Counted from the first letter of the stretch, positions 20,207 through 31,532 are shown. The stretch: DNA of 64,000 nt from Hemibagrus wyckioides (GCF_019097595.1 NC_080710.1:1597280-1661279), one strand, 5' to 3'. A program made the numbers and translations. Notes: generated by a model not told the origin, from the sequence alone.

Positions 20207-20275
20207 ATAAACTCTGATTCAAAGAACTTTATTAATCCCAGGGGGAAACCAAAGCTGTACTTGCTTTCTCCTCCC
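20207..20275 (-). mobile_element. LINE 3' end scrap, minus strand
   Basis: attcaaagaactttattaatcccagggggaaac is the reverse complement of the CCC-TGGGATTAATAAAG 3' end common in fish Rex1-type LINEs. Only about 60 bp can be recognised. Confidence 0.5.
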
Positions 20276-20399
20276 CGATTTGCCCGCTTGCTCTCTCATT
20301 GGCTGTAGGTCATTGCCGAGGTATTTTTCAGTCAGAGCTCCATTCACACTGCTTGACTTTAAGTCACCGACAGGTCCAGATATTTAGCATGCCAAATAT

Positions 20400-21364
20400 A
20401 AAGGTCTGGCTCGCAGTCTCCACTCTAATTCAGCCCAAACGTGTTCTATCAGGTTGAGGTCATGAATCTGTGCAGGCCAGTCAAGTTCCTCCACACCAAA
20501 CTCACTCATCCATGTCTTTATGGACCTTGATTGTGCATTGGTGTGCAGTCAACAGGAAGGGGCCATCCCTGAACAGTTCCCACAAAGTTGGGAGCGTGAA
20601 ATTGTCCAAAATGTCTTGGTATGCTGAACCATTAAAAGTTCCTTTCACTGGAACTAGGGGGCCATGCTGACCCTGAAAAACAAACCCACACCATAATCCA
20701 TCCTACACCAAACTTTACACTTGGCACAATGCAGTCAGGCAAGTACCGTTCTCCTGGCAAACCCAGACTCATCCATCGATTACCAGACAGAGAAGCATGT
20801 TTCGTCACTCCAGAGAACAAGTCTCCACTGCTCTAGAGTCCAGTGGTGGTGTGCTTTACACCACTGCACTGAATGGTGCTTTGCATTTAACTTGGTGATG
20901 TAAGGCTTGGATGCAGCTCACCGGCCATGAAAACCCATTCCATGAAGATCTGACGGCCACACAAAGTTTTGAAGTTTGTAGCTACTGACGCTATTGGTGA
21001 CATCTGCGCACTTTGTGCCTCAGCATGTGCTGACCCTGCTCTGTGATTTTACATGGCCTATCACTTCGTGGCTGAGTTTCTGTTGTTCCCAGTTGCTTCC
21101 ACTTTGTTCTGATTCCACCAACCATTGACCATTGAATATTTAGTAGTGAGGAAGTTTCACAAATGGACTTGTTAGGAACCTGTCATGGTACCATGATTGA
21201 ATTCACTGAGGTTCTGAGAGTGACCCTTTATTTCACAAATTTTCATAGAAGCATTTTGCATGTCTCGGTGCTTGATTTTATACACCTGTGGCCATGGCAG
21301 TGGTTGGAATGCCTGAATTCAGTGATTTGGAGGGGTGTCCCAAAACCTTTGGCAATATAGTGTA
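20400..21364 (-). pseudogene. Tc1/mariner-type transposon, minus strand, right end preserved
   Basis: The minus strand keeps pieces of a transposase ([41 protein letters not shown]) in several frames. It continues outward to ggggtgtcccaaaacctttggcaatatagtgta at 21330-21362, the inverted terminal repeat of a common fish Tc1/mariner group. The left end is lost at about 20400. Frame breaks and stops make it inactive. Confidence 0.65.
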
Positions 21365-21365
21365 G

Positions 21366-21545
21366 GTGTGGCTGGTGCTGTGTTCTTCCTAAAGTCAACA
21401 ACCATATCTACTATTTTCACAGCATTAAGCTCCAGGTTGTTCTGACTGCACCAGGTCACCAGATGGTAAATCTCTTTCCTGTAGGCAGACCTATGCCCAT
21501 CAGAGATGAGCCGAATGAGGGTGGTGCCATTTGTGAATTTCAGCT
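21366..21545 (-). mobile_element. LINE reverse-transcriptase fragment
   Basis: Minus strand reads KFTNGTTLIRLISDGHRSAY, RKEIYHLVTWCSQNNLELNA and a VVDF-like end. This is the stretch just after the FADD box in the LINEs of this window (compare [21 protein letters not shown]). The transposon at 20.4-21.36 kb abuts it. Confidence 0.7.
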
Positions 21546-22004
21546 TCCTTCTCTCACCTTAGCTGTCCAAGTCTGGCTGTGAACCCGGATTTGTCACTGG
21601 TATTGTAACTCACCCTTTTGCATGATGGTACACAGCTCACCTCAGAGAAGCTTATGTATGATCTCATAGCCTCTGTCTACTCATCCACTCTATTGGTAGC
21701 AGTCCTGAATATTCCCAGTCAGTTTAATTGAAGCATGCCCTTTTGTAGGTCTGGCTCAGGATGTCTGCCAAATGCCATAAATATAAATATTATAGCAGAA
21801 AATATAAACAAATCAATACAAAGTATCTGATATCTTTTGTACATCTGTCTGGCCACAACCTTCACTATTTAAGACTGTTTAAATGTATTTTTAAACTTAT
21901 CTTTTAGCTTACTTTTAGCTATGTTATGTTTTAGCTAATCTTTTTGCTTTGCATTTGCTTGTCATGTGATGAATGTCAGTATTGAGCATTTAGTTAAATA
22001 AAAA

Positions 22005-22255
22005 AAAACACACAAAGTGAGAATGTTGATTTTTGTTCCTGTTTTAGAACCAAACTATTCAATGCAGGAGGTTCTGTGGTGCAGCAGGTAGTGTTGCTGC
22101 CTCACAGCTCCAGGGTTCCTGATTTGATCTTAAGCTTGAATTTAGTGTTTGTGTGGTGTTTCATATGTTCTCCTGTGTCCAATCCTCCAGGTTTTCCAGT
22201 TTCCTACCACCTCCAAAAAACATACTGGGACATGTATTGCTGAATTGCCCCTTGA
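22005..22255 (+). mobile_element. tRNA-like SINE-type repeat, copy 1
   Basis: ggttctgtggtgcagcagg and cctcacagctccagggttcc give A-box/B-box-like spacing. The next part is gtttgtgtggtgtttcatat, ccaggttttccagttt and ccacctccaaaaaacat. A second copy with the same boundaries is at 44210-44435, about 88% alike by eye. Confidence 0.65.
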
Positions 22256-23089
22256 TGCATGTATGTGTGTGTGTGTTGGATTTGTCCTAGCACTATTTTC
22301 AGCCTGTTTTATTTCACAATATAATTTTCTTTGGGTAATCAGGTGTTCAAATTTATTATTACTCTGGGAAAGCTTCTTATACAAATTTTCTTAGGTTAAA
22401 ATAAAGTGTCTCGTTTGTGTGTTTATGTGTGTGTTCTTTTGTGTAGTCAAGGGGGTCAGGTTCAGTGCTTGTTTCTGAAAGCCACTGCAGAGATCCATTT
22501 AAGAAAACCTTTAACTTCCGAGCTGGACGTCTGTAACCCAGGTTATCAAAACTGCCACGCCCCAGACTCGGCCCTCAGAATTTTAGATTAGCAAATATAT
22601 TGTTCCCCAAAATCAACAGATTGAGCTGTGCTGATGTCAGCATGTGTTTCTCTACATTAACAGTAATATGTTGAATATTCACTTTTTCCTGTTTCAAGTG
22701 TTACTGCCATGAAGGATCCATGCTTTTCTTTAAAAACAACAATTGGTTTGATTTATTCATGAGAATTAGACTTTCATTCTCCTTGATTAAGTTTCTATAA
22801 GAAGATCCTTTTCTTTTTTTTGGCAAATATATAATGTTTTTTGAGAATAAACAAATTCATTTAAAGGAAATCCGTTGGAGCACCAAAGCACCAAAGCTCC
22901 CATCAGAAAATAACTGGAACAGTACTTGGTCATCTGAGCTGACCTATGTCATCGCTAACAGTGACAACCATTTGGTCTGGATTTTACTCCTTAGAGACAG
23001 TGATGGTTTAAAAAATAAAGGGGTTACAGCAATGTGAGGAAAACAAGGTGACAGCCATAACTGGGAATATTTTGTGGATGAACATTATA

Positions 23090-23338
23090 AAGAAAAGGAT
23101 CTAAAAAAATCATTATAATTTTCAGAAAACATGTTCCCCATTAAAGCCACATGCTGTAGAGTCTGATGCTGGTGGACCACTCCTCTCTCAAAGTGTAGTG
23201 AGGGGAAGTGCTGAAAATAGTCTTCTATAGTATCAGCTTCATCTTTTCCAGTCCTCAAAAGAAACTGAAACATCCTGTCACTGTGCATCATGTGGTTTAC
23301 GGGAAATCACTGTAGTTCCCCGTCTCTGCCAAATTTTG
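23090..23338 (-). pseudogene. Decayed Ig V-set exon-like sequence, copy A
   Basis: Minus strand: after an acceptor-like ...ttggcag it reads TTVISRKPH, corresponding to the TVVISCKSH of copy B but with the first canonical Cys changed to Arg (CGT). It continues in shifted frames to FPSLHFERGVVHQHQTLQHV. See copy B at 52200-52447 for the domain argument. Interrupted by frameshifts. Confidence 0.4.
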
Positions 23339-23684
23339 AAGCCAGTAAATGTTTTCATTATTAAGGTTTAAAATGGCGTTATTTGAATATTGGAGGCTTG
23401 TGCATAACTTTTTGTACCCTCAGTAGTAGAAAGTAGGAAATGTTTAATATTACAGATGTCAATCCATTGTTGAAACTTTGAAGTAAAGTGTTCTGGAGGT
23501 AGCGTAACATTTCATGTACATCAAATACAGACATAGCAGTCTTAAGAACTAAAAATATAATTCATTGTTTAAAAAGTTTGTACCACTGAGGGTTGATATC
23601 TTGAAGCTTTAAGAGTAAAAACAAATATTTGAATATTTTTTTTGTTCTAAGTCAGATTAAAGATCTTTTGCTCCCCATCAGCTG

Positions 23685-23790
23685 ACTTCTGCAGAGACAG
23701 GGAAATGCACGATTTCCCATAAACCACATGGTGTCCTGCCTCTGGGAGCCTTTATAATTGCTCTCAGCATCCTGCCCATTTCAGTCTTTT
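23685..23790 (+). pseudogene. Inverted partial Ig-like exon start, copy A
   Basis: Plus strand: gctgacttctgcag then agacagggaaatgcacgatt tcccataaaccacatggtg. This is the inverted counterpart of the minus-strand exon start at about 23338-23290, so the block holds two head-to-head copies of the same exon start. Confidence 0.35.
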
Positions 23791-24266
23791 CAGGGCTGAA
23801 CAAGATGAGACCGATTTTTGATGTTTGTTGTTAATGAATACACGGAAGCTTGACAATATTTGCTTTTCTTTATCAGGATTTTTTTAGTTTTTTTACCATT
23901 TTATTAGCATACTTTCATACATTACCTGTGGCCCCTATAATGGGTCATTTAAAGGTGTAGCAAAAGAAAGAAATTCAGAAACTAAATGTTTTAAGAATTA
24001 CTAAATGGTACTTTTGTGATGTTGAATTACAATGTGATGATAATTGAGTGATTACCTAAAAATGACATTTTTATCCCCAAGCCAACATTTTGTTATGTTC
24101 ATCCACAGAGAAAAGATCCTGAGGACATCATCTAGAGTTTCACCGGTGAAGGCTCGTGTTAGTTCCTGTGTTGGTGTTTACTGAGTGGTCAGCCTCCAGA
24201 GAGCTGTCACGCTGTAGGTAAATCTTAATCACTCTGCACACTGCATGGGTTTGTCAGTGTTACCAT

Positions 24267-25049
24267 ATAACCATTCCTGCTCTTTAAACCAGTATTGTTA
24301 TAAGAAAATGAGGGGGGACAAACCTATTAGGTAGTGTTAAGGGCCATATCAAAATACACAATACACAACTAGCAGCAGAAGTCTTTTGCCAGCATATAAT
24401 GAGTCTCTACACAAATACAAAACACACAAAATCCCATCATATGAAATGTTCACAATAAATATGGTCAATGTCCAAAATGAAAGTATGGTCATATAAATGT
24501 CCACGTAAGATATTGAGAGAGGAAATCAGTTGATAAAGGAGAACAACCAATGTTATAAAGTCTTATCTGTTGAAGGGTAAGTTGATGAAATGGTGAAAAC
24601 ACAGAATTAAATGGATGTCCTCCTTGGGATAAGCCAATAATCCTTTGGAGGAAAGGTTCTTGGGCAGCTGCAATTCTGCACCCACACTCCAAAATCCTGT
24701 GCTCCACACAGTAGCACAAGCTTGCAGGTTAAACAAAGTCCTCTACAAAGGAAAACAACTCATTATCCTTCAACCAAACTCCACAACAAAACATTTGAAT
24801 AAGTAACTTTCCCAAACAATAACCCTCTCAAAGGCTACACAAGATGAAAGATAAAGCACCAAACTCACGGTTGAGCAGCAAAACAAATGTTTCTCAAACC
24901 AGGACCCTCTAGAGAAACAGCAGATACCATGAAGTAACTCAAACTGAATCTGCCTCTCATTCTACTACTTCCTCTTTTATCCATAATAGAAATTTGCTAT
25001 TGGTGTCCCCTAGTGGTCAGGATGAACAAAGCACTCAAGATTAAATACA
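24267..25049. mobile_element. Insertion in copy A, outer element of unknown type
   Basis: The whole insertion 24267-28830 is flanked by accat on both sides (24262-24266 and 28831-28835). This part is A-rich, has no coding signal, and ends in gtgtcccctagtggtcagga. An LTR or non-autonomous element into which the LINE later inserted is possible. Confidence 0.4.
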
Positions 25050-25627
25050 TTGAAGATTCAAGATTCAAGAAGCTTTATTGTCATTTCAACCACATATAGC
25101 TGATGCAGTACATAGTGAAATGAAACGTTTCTCCAGGACCTGGTGATACATAAACATACAACAACAAGTTCAGCACAAAACAACACCACAGAGCTAGGAC
25201 AGAAGTTTGTCTTAGCCACGTAAAGTGCACAGTGTGCAGCTAGGTGCAAACAGAGCATAGACAAGACAATGCAAAGGACAATAAATACAAGAAAGACAAC
25301 ACAAAAGAACACAGGACACTTAGCGCCGAAAAGAAAGAAAAGAACATGTGTAATGGAATGTAAGTGAAATAAAATAAGATAAAGTGAAATGATGTAAAAA
25401 TAAAAAAAAGTATTGTGCAAAAATATTGTGCAAAAATACACAGCAGCGGTTGAGGTAGTGCAAATAGAATAAACATAAATATAACTATAGCAGCGGATGA
25501 CAGGTAGAGGTAGTGCAGTAAGTAATGAACAATATAAATTATGCGTGTATGCGTCCACACAGTCAAGAGAGAGTGTGTGTATCTGTGTGTGAGAGAGACA
25601 GAGAGTTAGTATACAGTTCAGTCCTGA

Positions 25628-25670
<43 letters not shown>

Positions 25671-25699
25671 TGTGTGAGAGTGTAGAACAGTTCAGTCCC

Positions 25700-26181
25700 G
25701 GGTGTTGAGGAGCCTGATGGCTTGAGGAAAGAAACTGTTACAGTCTGGTTGTGAGGCCCGAATGCTCCGGTACCTCTTTCCAGATGGCAGGAGGGTGAAG
25801 AGTGTGTGTGAGGGGTGTGTGGGGTGTGTAAGAGTGTGTGTGAGGGGTGTGTGGGGTGTGTAAGAGTGTGTGTGAGGGGTGTGTGGGGTGTGTAAGAGTG
25901 TGTGTGAGGGGTGTGTGGGGTGTGTAAGAGTGTGTGTGAGGGGTGTGTGGGGTGTGTAAGAGTGTGTGTGAGGGGTGTGTGGGGTCAGCCACAATGCTGT
26001 TGGCTTTGTGGATGCAGCGTGCGGTGTAAATGTCCGTGATAGAGGGGAGGGAGACTCCAATGATCTTCTCAGCTGTCCTCACTATCCGCTGAAGGGTCTT
26101 GCGATCCGAGACGGTGCAGTTCCCAAACCAGGCAGTGATGCAGCTGCTCAGGACGCTCTCGATGGTCCCTCTGTAGAACAC
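25700..26181 (-). pseudogene. LINE ORF, C-terminal domain, expanded by a minisatellite
   Basis: Minus strand reads [20 protein letters not shown], then [33 protein letters not shown] and DPTHPSHTL. A 32-bp repeat array intervenes before the conserved continuation LPSGKRYRSIRASQ. One frameshift at about 26182 separates it from the RT reading. The array (25800-25985) sits exactly within the conserved DPTHPSHTLFxLLPSGKRYR stretch. Confidence 0.8.
25800..25985 (+). repeat. 32-bp minisatellite inside a LINE ORF
   Basis: Nearly six copies of agtgtgtgtgaggggtgtg plus tggggtgtgtaag. The period of 32 is not a multiple of three, yet the minus strand has no stop in the frames it passes through, so the reading stays open. 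Confidence 0.9.
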
Positions 26182-26183
26182 AG

Positions 26184-28187
26184 TCAGGATGGGGGAGGGA
26201 GATGGGCTTTCCTCAGCCTCCTCAGGAAGTAGAGGCGCTGCTGGGCTTTCATGGTGATGGAGCTGGTGTTGAGTGACCAGGTGAAGTTCTCTGCCAGATG
26301 GACACCAAGGAATTTGATGCTCTTGACAATCTCCACCAAGGATCCATCGATGGCCAGCGGAGGATGGTCACTCTGTGCTCTCCTGAAGTCAACAACCATC
26401 TCTTTGGTCTTGTCGACATTCAGGGAGAGGTTGTTGGCTCTGCACCAGGCTGTTAGATGTTGCACCTCCTCTCTGTAAGCTGACTCGTCATTCTTGCTGA
26501 TGAGACCCACCACGGTCATGTCATCAGCGAACTTGATGATGTGGTTGGATCTGTGCATTGCTGCACAGTCGTGAGTCAGCAGAGTGAACAGCAATGGACT
26601 GAGCACATAGCCCTGAGGAGCTCCAGTGCTCAGTGTGGTGGTGCTGGAGATACTGCTCCCGATCCGGACTGACTGAGGTCTCCCAGTCAGGAAATCCAGG
26701 ATCCAGTTGCAGAGAGAGGTGTTCAGGCCCAGGAGACTCAGCTTCTCAATCAGCTGCTGAGGGATGATTGTGTTGAATGCTGAACTGAAATCTATGAACA
26801 GCATTCGAACGTAGGAGTCTTTACAGTCCAGGTGTGTGAGAGCCAGATGGAGGGTTGTGGTGATGGCGTCTTCCATGGAACGGTTAGGACGATACGCAAA
26901 CTGCAAGGGGTCCAGTGAGGGTGGTAGCTGTGACTTGATGTGCCTCATGACGAGCCTCTCGAAGCATTTCATCACGATTGGTGTGAGTGCAACGGGACGG
27001 TAGTCATTGAGGCAGGAAACCGTAGACTTCTTTGGCACAGGGACAATGGTCATTGTCTTGAGGCACGTAGGGATGATGGAGCTGCTCAGCGAGATGTTTA
27101 AGATGTCAGTGAAGACATCTGCTAGCTGCTCTGCACACTCCCTGAGAACCCTGCCAGGAATGTTGTCTGGTCCAGCAGACTTCCGTGGGTTAACTCTGCA
27201 GAGAGTTCTCCTCACGTCAGCCGTGGTGAGACAGAGCACTGGGTCATTAGGAGGAGGGATGGTCTTCCTCGCTGTTGTGTTGTTCTGTGCCTCAAACTGA
27301 GCGTAGAAGTCGTTCAGTGCATCTGGAAGAGAGGCGTCACTGTCACAGGAAGGTGAAGTTGTCCTGTAGTTGGTGATCGCCTGGATGCCCTACCACATGC
27401 GCCGGGAGTCTCTGCTGTTCTGGAAGTGGCCGTGGATTCTCTGGGCGTGTGCACACTTCGCCTCTCTGATGGCTCGGGACAGTTTGGCCCTTGCAATTTT
27501 TAAGGCCACCCTGTCCCCTGATCTGAAGGCAGAGTCTCTCGACTTCAGGACAGCACGCACTTTCGCAGTCATCCACGGCTTCTGGTTGGAGCGTGTGGTG
27601 ATGGTCTTGGAGACGGTCACGTCATCGATGCATTTCCCGATGTAGCCGGTCACTGATGCCGTGTACTCCTCCAAGTCAATAGAGTCGCCATTGGTTGCAG
27701 CCTCCCTAAACATGTCCCAGTCAGTGCACTCAAAACAGTCCTGAAGAGCAGAGATGGCTCCTGCTGGCCAGGTCTTAACCTGTTTCAGAACCGGTTTAGA
27801 GCGGTCTGACGAGAGGTCTGTATGCTGGAACATAACAGAGATGTGGTCTGAGTAGCCGAGGTGGGGGCGGGGCTCCGCATGATACACGCCGGGAATGTTT
27901 GAATAAACAACATCCAGCATGTTCGTCCCTCTCGTAGGAAAGTCCACATACTGATGGAATTTAGGGAGCACTGTTCTGAGATTTGCATGATTGAAATCTC
28001 CGGCGATGATAAACAGTCCGTCGGGGTGAACATTCTGCAGCTCACACAGAGCCTCCTTAGCATTAGCGCTGGGTGGAATGTACACTCCGATAATGAGAGT
28101 AGTGGTGAATTCCCGGGGTAAATAAAATGGTCTGCATCTAACAGTCACAAACTCCACTACCGGTGAGCAGTAGTTAGACACAAGCAA
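26184..28187 (-). pseudogene. LINE endonuclease plus reverse transcriptase, one in-frame stop
   Basis: A single frame covers endonuclease ([10 protein letters not shown] at the catalytic [13 protein letters not shown] at the SDH box), linker ([20 protein letters not shown]) and RT ([90 protein letters not shown]). The only break inside is TAG at 27390-27392 (W-Q-G read as W-stop-G, a C-to-T change). The FADD aspartates remain. A frameshift at about 28180 and a TGA at about 28388 lie upstream, and a frameshift at about 26182 downstream, so this copy is inactive but recently so. Confidence 0.9.
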
Positions 28188-28696
28188 GAGTCTTTACACC
28201 ATTCCGTGTTGATGTAAACACACACGCCACCACCGCGAGTCTTACCACACAGAGCTGCATTCCTGTCGGCACGAAACACGGTTAGTCCGGCTAGCTGAAT
28301 GGCGGCGTCCGGAACTCTGTCGCTGAGCCACGTCTCCATGAAAACAAAGACACAGCAGTCTCTGAACTCACGCCGTGCAGTTTGCTGGAGTCAGATGTAG
28401 TCCAGTTTATTATCCAGTGAGCAGACGTTGGACAAGATGATGGAAGGGAGTGCCGGCCGACTAGGGTTGGTTGTTAGCCTAGCACGGACACCCGCCCGTT
28501 TACCGCGCTTCCGCTTCCTTGAACAACGCTTGCGACGTCCTCTCTCCCGGCCACCGGCATCAGGCGACGCCGAGGACTGAAGGCCTGGTCTTCGCAGCGA
28601 GCCGAGTTCGCGAAGTTTGCAGAGTACTTCATCATGCAAGTTAGTAATGATTTCTGTACCGTAATATCTTCTGGCGGTCGTATACATGAACACCAC
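28157..28696 (-). pseudogene. LINE ORF N-terminal part
   Basis: 28696-28391 reads a basic start ([20 protein letters not shown]) and [20 protein letters not shown], the PS-I-x-L-(A/S)-N-(V/I)-x-S-L-x-N-K block that opens LINE endonucleases. After a TGA the same frame continues [20 protein letters not shown] and [14 protein letters not shown] to about 28185. The E-T-W-L block is the second endonuclease motif. Confidence 0.8.
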
Positions 28697-28830
28697 TGTC
28701 TTTGGCGTCCATGCACTTTTAATTTAGCGCTAAAACAAAAAGAAAGCACCATTTTGGTTCCGGAGTGGCCGCTGCGTGCTACTGCCGCGCCGCCATACCA
28801 TGAACCATGTAACAAGATGTGACTGTTACA

Positions 28831-29225
28831 ACCATGACAACGTGGAGCGCTCCATTCTAGTCCGTGTGTCCAGCATTGTCACAGTGGTGTTTTTTCCCAG
28901 TCCGTTTAGCTGATTATTTAAAAGGACATTAATGGTTTCTGTACTCTTTGGTCATTCTTGTTTCGTATCAGTCGAATAAATTCATGGGCCATTTTTATTA
29001 TCAGAAATCTTTCTTGGTTGAAATGAAGAAATCATAACCAAAATTTCTGGAACCAGTAGTTATCACTGATGGATCACATGCTGGACTCACTGAGCAGATT
29101 ACAATGTGATCTGGAATCAGTCATTTGCCATGCACATGAAGCTTAGCCATCCTGTATGGAGACTGCAAAAATCACACAATTTTTACATCACATAATATAA
29201 ACTGCAGTTAAGCCAGCCGCTCTTT
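28831..29225 (+). repeat. Duplicated block, copy A, right part
   Basis: Starts accatgacaacgtggagcgc and follows 53501-53915 of copy B through aactgcagttaagccagcc. The target 5-bp accat is repeated on both sides of the insertion. Confidence 0.9.
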
Positions 29226-29439
29226 ATGAAAATACGGTTAATCTAGCTACACGTATATTGTAAGGGCACGGCTTTTAGTACTTGACGGTAATAAATTACC
29301 GACAAAACGAATGCAAGACAATTGACAGTATTTATAAGAACAAAGGCTTAACGTTTTAATAATCCATTACAAGTTAAAAATGAGGTACATAAAAAAGTAC
29401 AGTGAAATAAGCTAAATTCGTTATACTGACCTAATCTTT

Positions 29440-29975
29440 GGCCCAATAAAGATCAAACAATTTTACTGTGAAATTTTTAAATAATTCCTCTTCAAAGTCT
29501 TCATATCTTTCAATATATTTGTGCCAGTGAGCACTTTTTAATCGATTATAAAATGAACATTTTAAGATGTTAGTGGATCAAACCAACTAAAATTACTTCA
29601 GAGCAATCTATTTGTTTACTAAATGTTTAATAAATGTAAACAATAAAGATCAACCAATTTTACTGTGGATTTTTTTAATAGTTCCTCCTCTAATTCACCA
29701 TATCTATCAATAAAGTTGCAACTGGAAGCACTTTTTAATCCATGATGAAATGAATATTTCATATTGTTAGTTGATCAACCCAAATCACATCACTTCAGGA
29801 TGACCTACTCTATACTAAAGATCAAATAATTCTATTGTGGAATTTTGTTATTTTCATTAAATTCACCATATCTGTCCATATAATTCATCCAGAAGCGGGT
29901 TTTGATCCATTCCAAAATGTTAGTGGATCAACCCAGCTCATATCACTTCAGGATGACCTACTCTATGCTAAATAG
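29440..29975 (+). repeat. Three tandem diverged copies of a ~175-bp unit
   Basis: Units at about 29440-29625, 29640-29815 and 29816-29975. They share aagatcaa..aatt.tactgtgga, t.caccatatct.tc.ata, agcactttttaatc, a.gaaat.aa.attt and gttagtggatcaacccaa, and t.acttcaggatgacctac. Identity is roughly 70-80%. No coding potential. Confidence 0.75.
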
Positions 29976-30099
29976 AAAAGATGTGCCATATGCTTTACTG
30001 ATGTGCCATATGCTTGAAAGTGATTCAAATGAGATGTATGTGTGAAAGTAATTTTTAAAAGAAAACTCCCTAAAATCTAGTTTTGCATGCTAAAGTTTT

Positions 30100-30270
30100 C
30101 TGTTGATTACATTCTGGTCCAGTGGTAGAATCCCGCATTCTCATTACCGTGGCCTGGCTTCTGTTCCCGGCCACTGGGGGTTTATCTCTTAGTGCCAGTC
30201 CCAAGCCCAGATAAAACTGGAGGGTTGTGTCAGGAAGGTCATCTCGTTGTAAAACCTTTGCCAACATTGG
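30100..30270 (+). mobile_element. tRNA-Gly-like SINE
   Basis: gtccagtggtagaatcccgc (A box) and ggcctggcttctgttcccgg cc (B box) at tRNA spacing closely follow a tRNA-Gly(GCC) body. The tail gggttgtgtcaggaaggtca tctcgttgtaaaacctttgc is that of a common fish SINE family. Confidence 0.75.
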
Positions 30271-30337
30271 AACAAGTGGACAAGTGGAAGTGTTACTCTG
30301 GTGTCTTATATCTGGTGGTGTATTTTACCTGCTATCT

Positions 30338-30545
30338 AGAGCTGATCACACGGACATGACTACTGTGAGTCTCAGTCATAGTGCCACCAACTGGTAGCAG
30401 GAAGTGTGTCACTTTTAGAAATCTAATGTTTTGTCCATTACTTTCACGTGATTTGGTTCAAAATCAGTCAGAATAATAGTAAGACATGGCTGATGTGAAA
30501 CTGTGAAGGAATTTGTGATATTGTGAATGATGTTGCTATGGTGAG
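30338..30545 (+). repeat. About 210-bp repeat, copy 1
   Basis: gctgatcacacggacatgac then tgtgagtctcagtcatag, ccaccaactgg and aggaagtgtgtca. It runs on through aaaatcagtcagaataatag and acatggctgatgtgaaactg. Copy 2 is in the same orientation at 32278-32490. Together they flank the Tc1 pseudogene and the 45-bp array. Confidence 0.85.
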
Positions 30546-30664
30546 GACATAATAGAAGAAAATTAATGTGCTTATATCTTAACAGTGGAAAGCCCTAATG
30601 TTTCACAATATTTTACATAGAAAGAACAACTGGTTGTGAGTAGGTTTGCTTAGTTTCATGATTT

Positions 30665-31378
30665 TGTGATGCTCAAACGGCTCACAACAAATTTTTGTCA
30701 TACGCCGCACACTGCAACAAGTTGGTTTAAATGGCCATCATCCCAGAAGGAAGCCTCTTCTGAAGCTGGCTCACAAGAAAGCCCACAAACAGTTTGCTGA
30801 AGACAACTTGTCTAAGAGCATGAATTACTGGAACCATGTCCTGTGGTCTGATGAGAGTAAGATAAACTTGTTGGGCTTAGATGGTGTCCAGCATGTGTGG
30901 TGACGCCCTGGTGAGGAGTACCAAGAAAATTGTCTCTTGCCTACAGTTAAGCAAGGTGATAGTAGCCTCATGGTTTGGGGCTGCATGCCTGCTGCTGGTA
31001 CTGGGGGGCTGCGGTTCATTGAGGGAGACATGGATTCCAGCATTCTGAAGCAGAACATGATGCCCTCCCTTCAACAACTGGGCCAAACAGCTATTTTCCA
31101 ACATGATAATGACCCCAAACAAACCACCAAGATGACAACTGCCATGCTGAGGAAGCTGAAGGTGAAGGTGATGGAGTGGCCAAGTATGTCTCCAGACCTG
31201 AACCCTATTGAGCACCTCTGGGACATCCTCACGCAGAAGGGGGAGAAGTGCCATGGAAATCAGCAGACAGGTTGGAATCTGCAGCCATTAGGACGTCACT
31301 GTGGCTCAGCCCTGGGCGTGGCACACACCCGTTACAGCACCCCCTGGAAAATCTTGCTGCATAGCTGATACACACTTG
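30665..31378 (+). pseudogene. Tc1-like transposase, decayed
   Basis: Reads in order HHPRRKPLLKLAHKKAHKQF, then VLWSDESKINLLGLDGVQHV, a TGA at about 30901, VKQGDSSLMVWGCMPAAGTG, IFQHDNDPKQTTKMTTAML and SPDLNPIEHLWDIL. All three DDE residues (WSDE, HDND, PIE) are still recognisable. The TGA and later shifts inactivate it. The C-terminus after ILTQKG is replaced by an unrelated frame. Confidence 0.8.
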
Positions 31379-31532
31379 CATGTATCCATGTAAAACTTGG
31401 TACACACTTAGATCTCATTGAGCTGAACAACTTTCACATTGCATGTCATTAAGTCTAATCTACAGGAAGTCAGTTATTTTGAGTTGTTTGCAAAACGCAC
31501 CCAATGGAATTTGAAATACTGCTCCTAGGGAA

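Larger units (their letters stand above)
22574..24266 (+). repeat. Duplicated block, copy A, left part
   Basis: Collinear with 51681-53512. It shares ttttagattagcaaatatat, acagtaatatgttgaatatt, tgttactgccatgaaggatc and many more, down to gcatgggtttgtcagtgtta. Differences include the absence of a long internal piece in each copy. It breaks at accat (24262-24266) and resumes at 28831. Confidence 0.9.
25050..28797 (-). mobile_element. Near full-length Rex1/L2-type LINE
   Basis: 5' end near 28797 (atggcggcgcggcagtagca, as in the copy at 10019). A basic N-terminal ORF lies at 28391-28696, then endonuclease and reverse transcriptase (28187-26184), a C-terminal domain to about 25700, a 3' UTR, and a tail of ttgaatc-type repeats after AATAAAGCTTC (25050-25085). 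It is a target-primed retrotransposon. Clade is judged from the RT blocks ([19 protein letters not shown]) and could be Rex1 or L2. Confidence 0.85.

Noticed and set aside
22480..22610. TCR V-gene 3' end (DSALR-like reading)
   Set aside because: No conserved Cys before it, no upstream V framework and no recombination signal.
25058..25566. 166- and 108-codon hydrophobic minus ORFs
   Set aside because: They lie in the 3' UTR of the LINE at 25.05-28.80 kb and have no family resemblance.
28870..28885. CACAGTG heptamer as a recombination signal
   Set aside because: No nonamer at 12 or 23 bp on either side. The sequence is in the non-coding part of the duplicated block.
30110..30180. Functional tRNA-Gly gene
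   Set aside because: A and B boxes are present, but the body has mismatches and it continues into a known SINE tail. It is a SINE head, not a tRNA gene.
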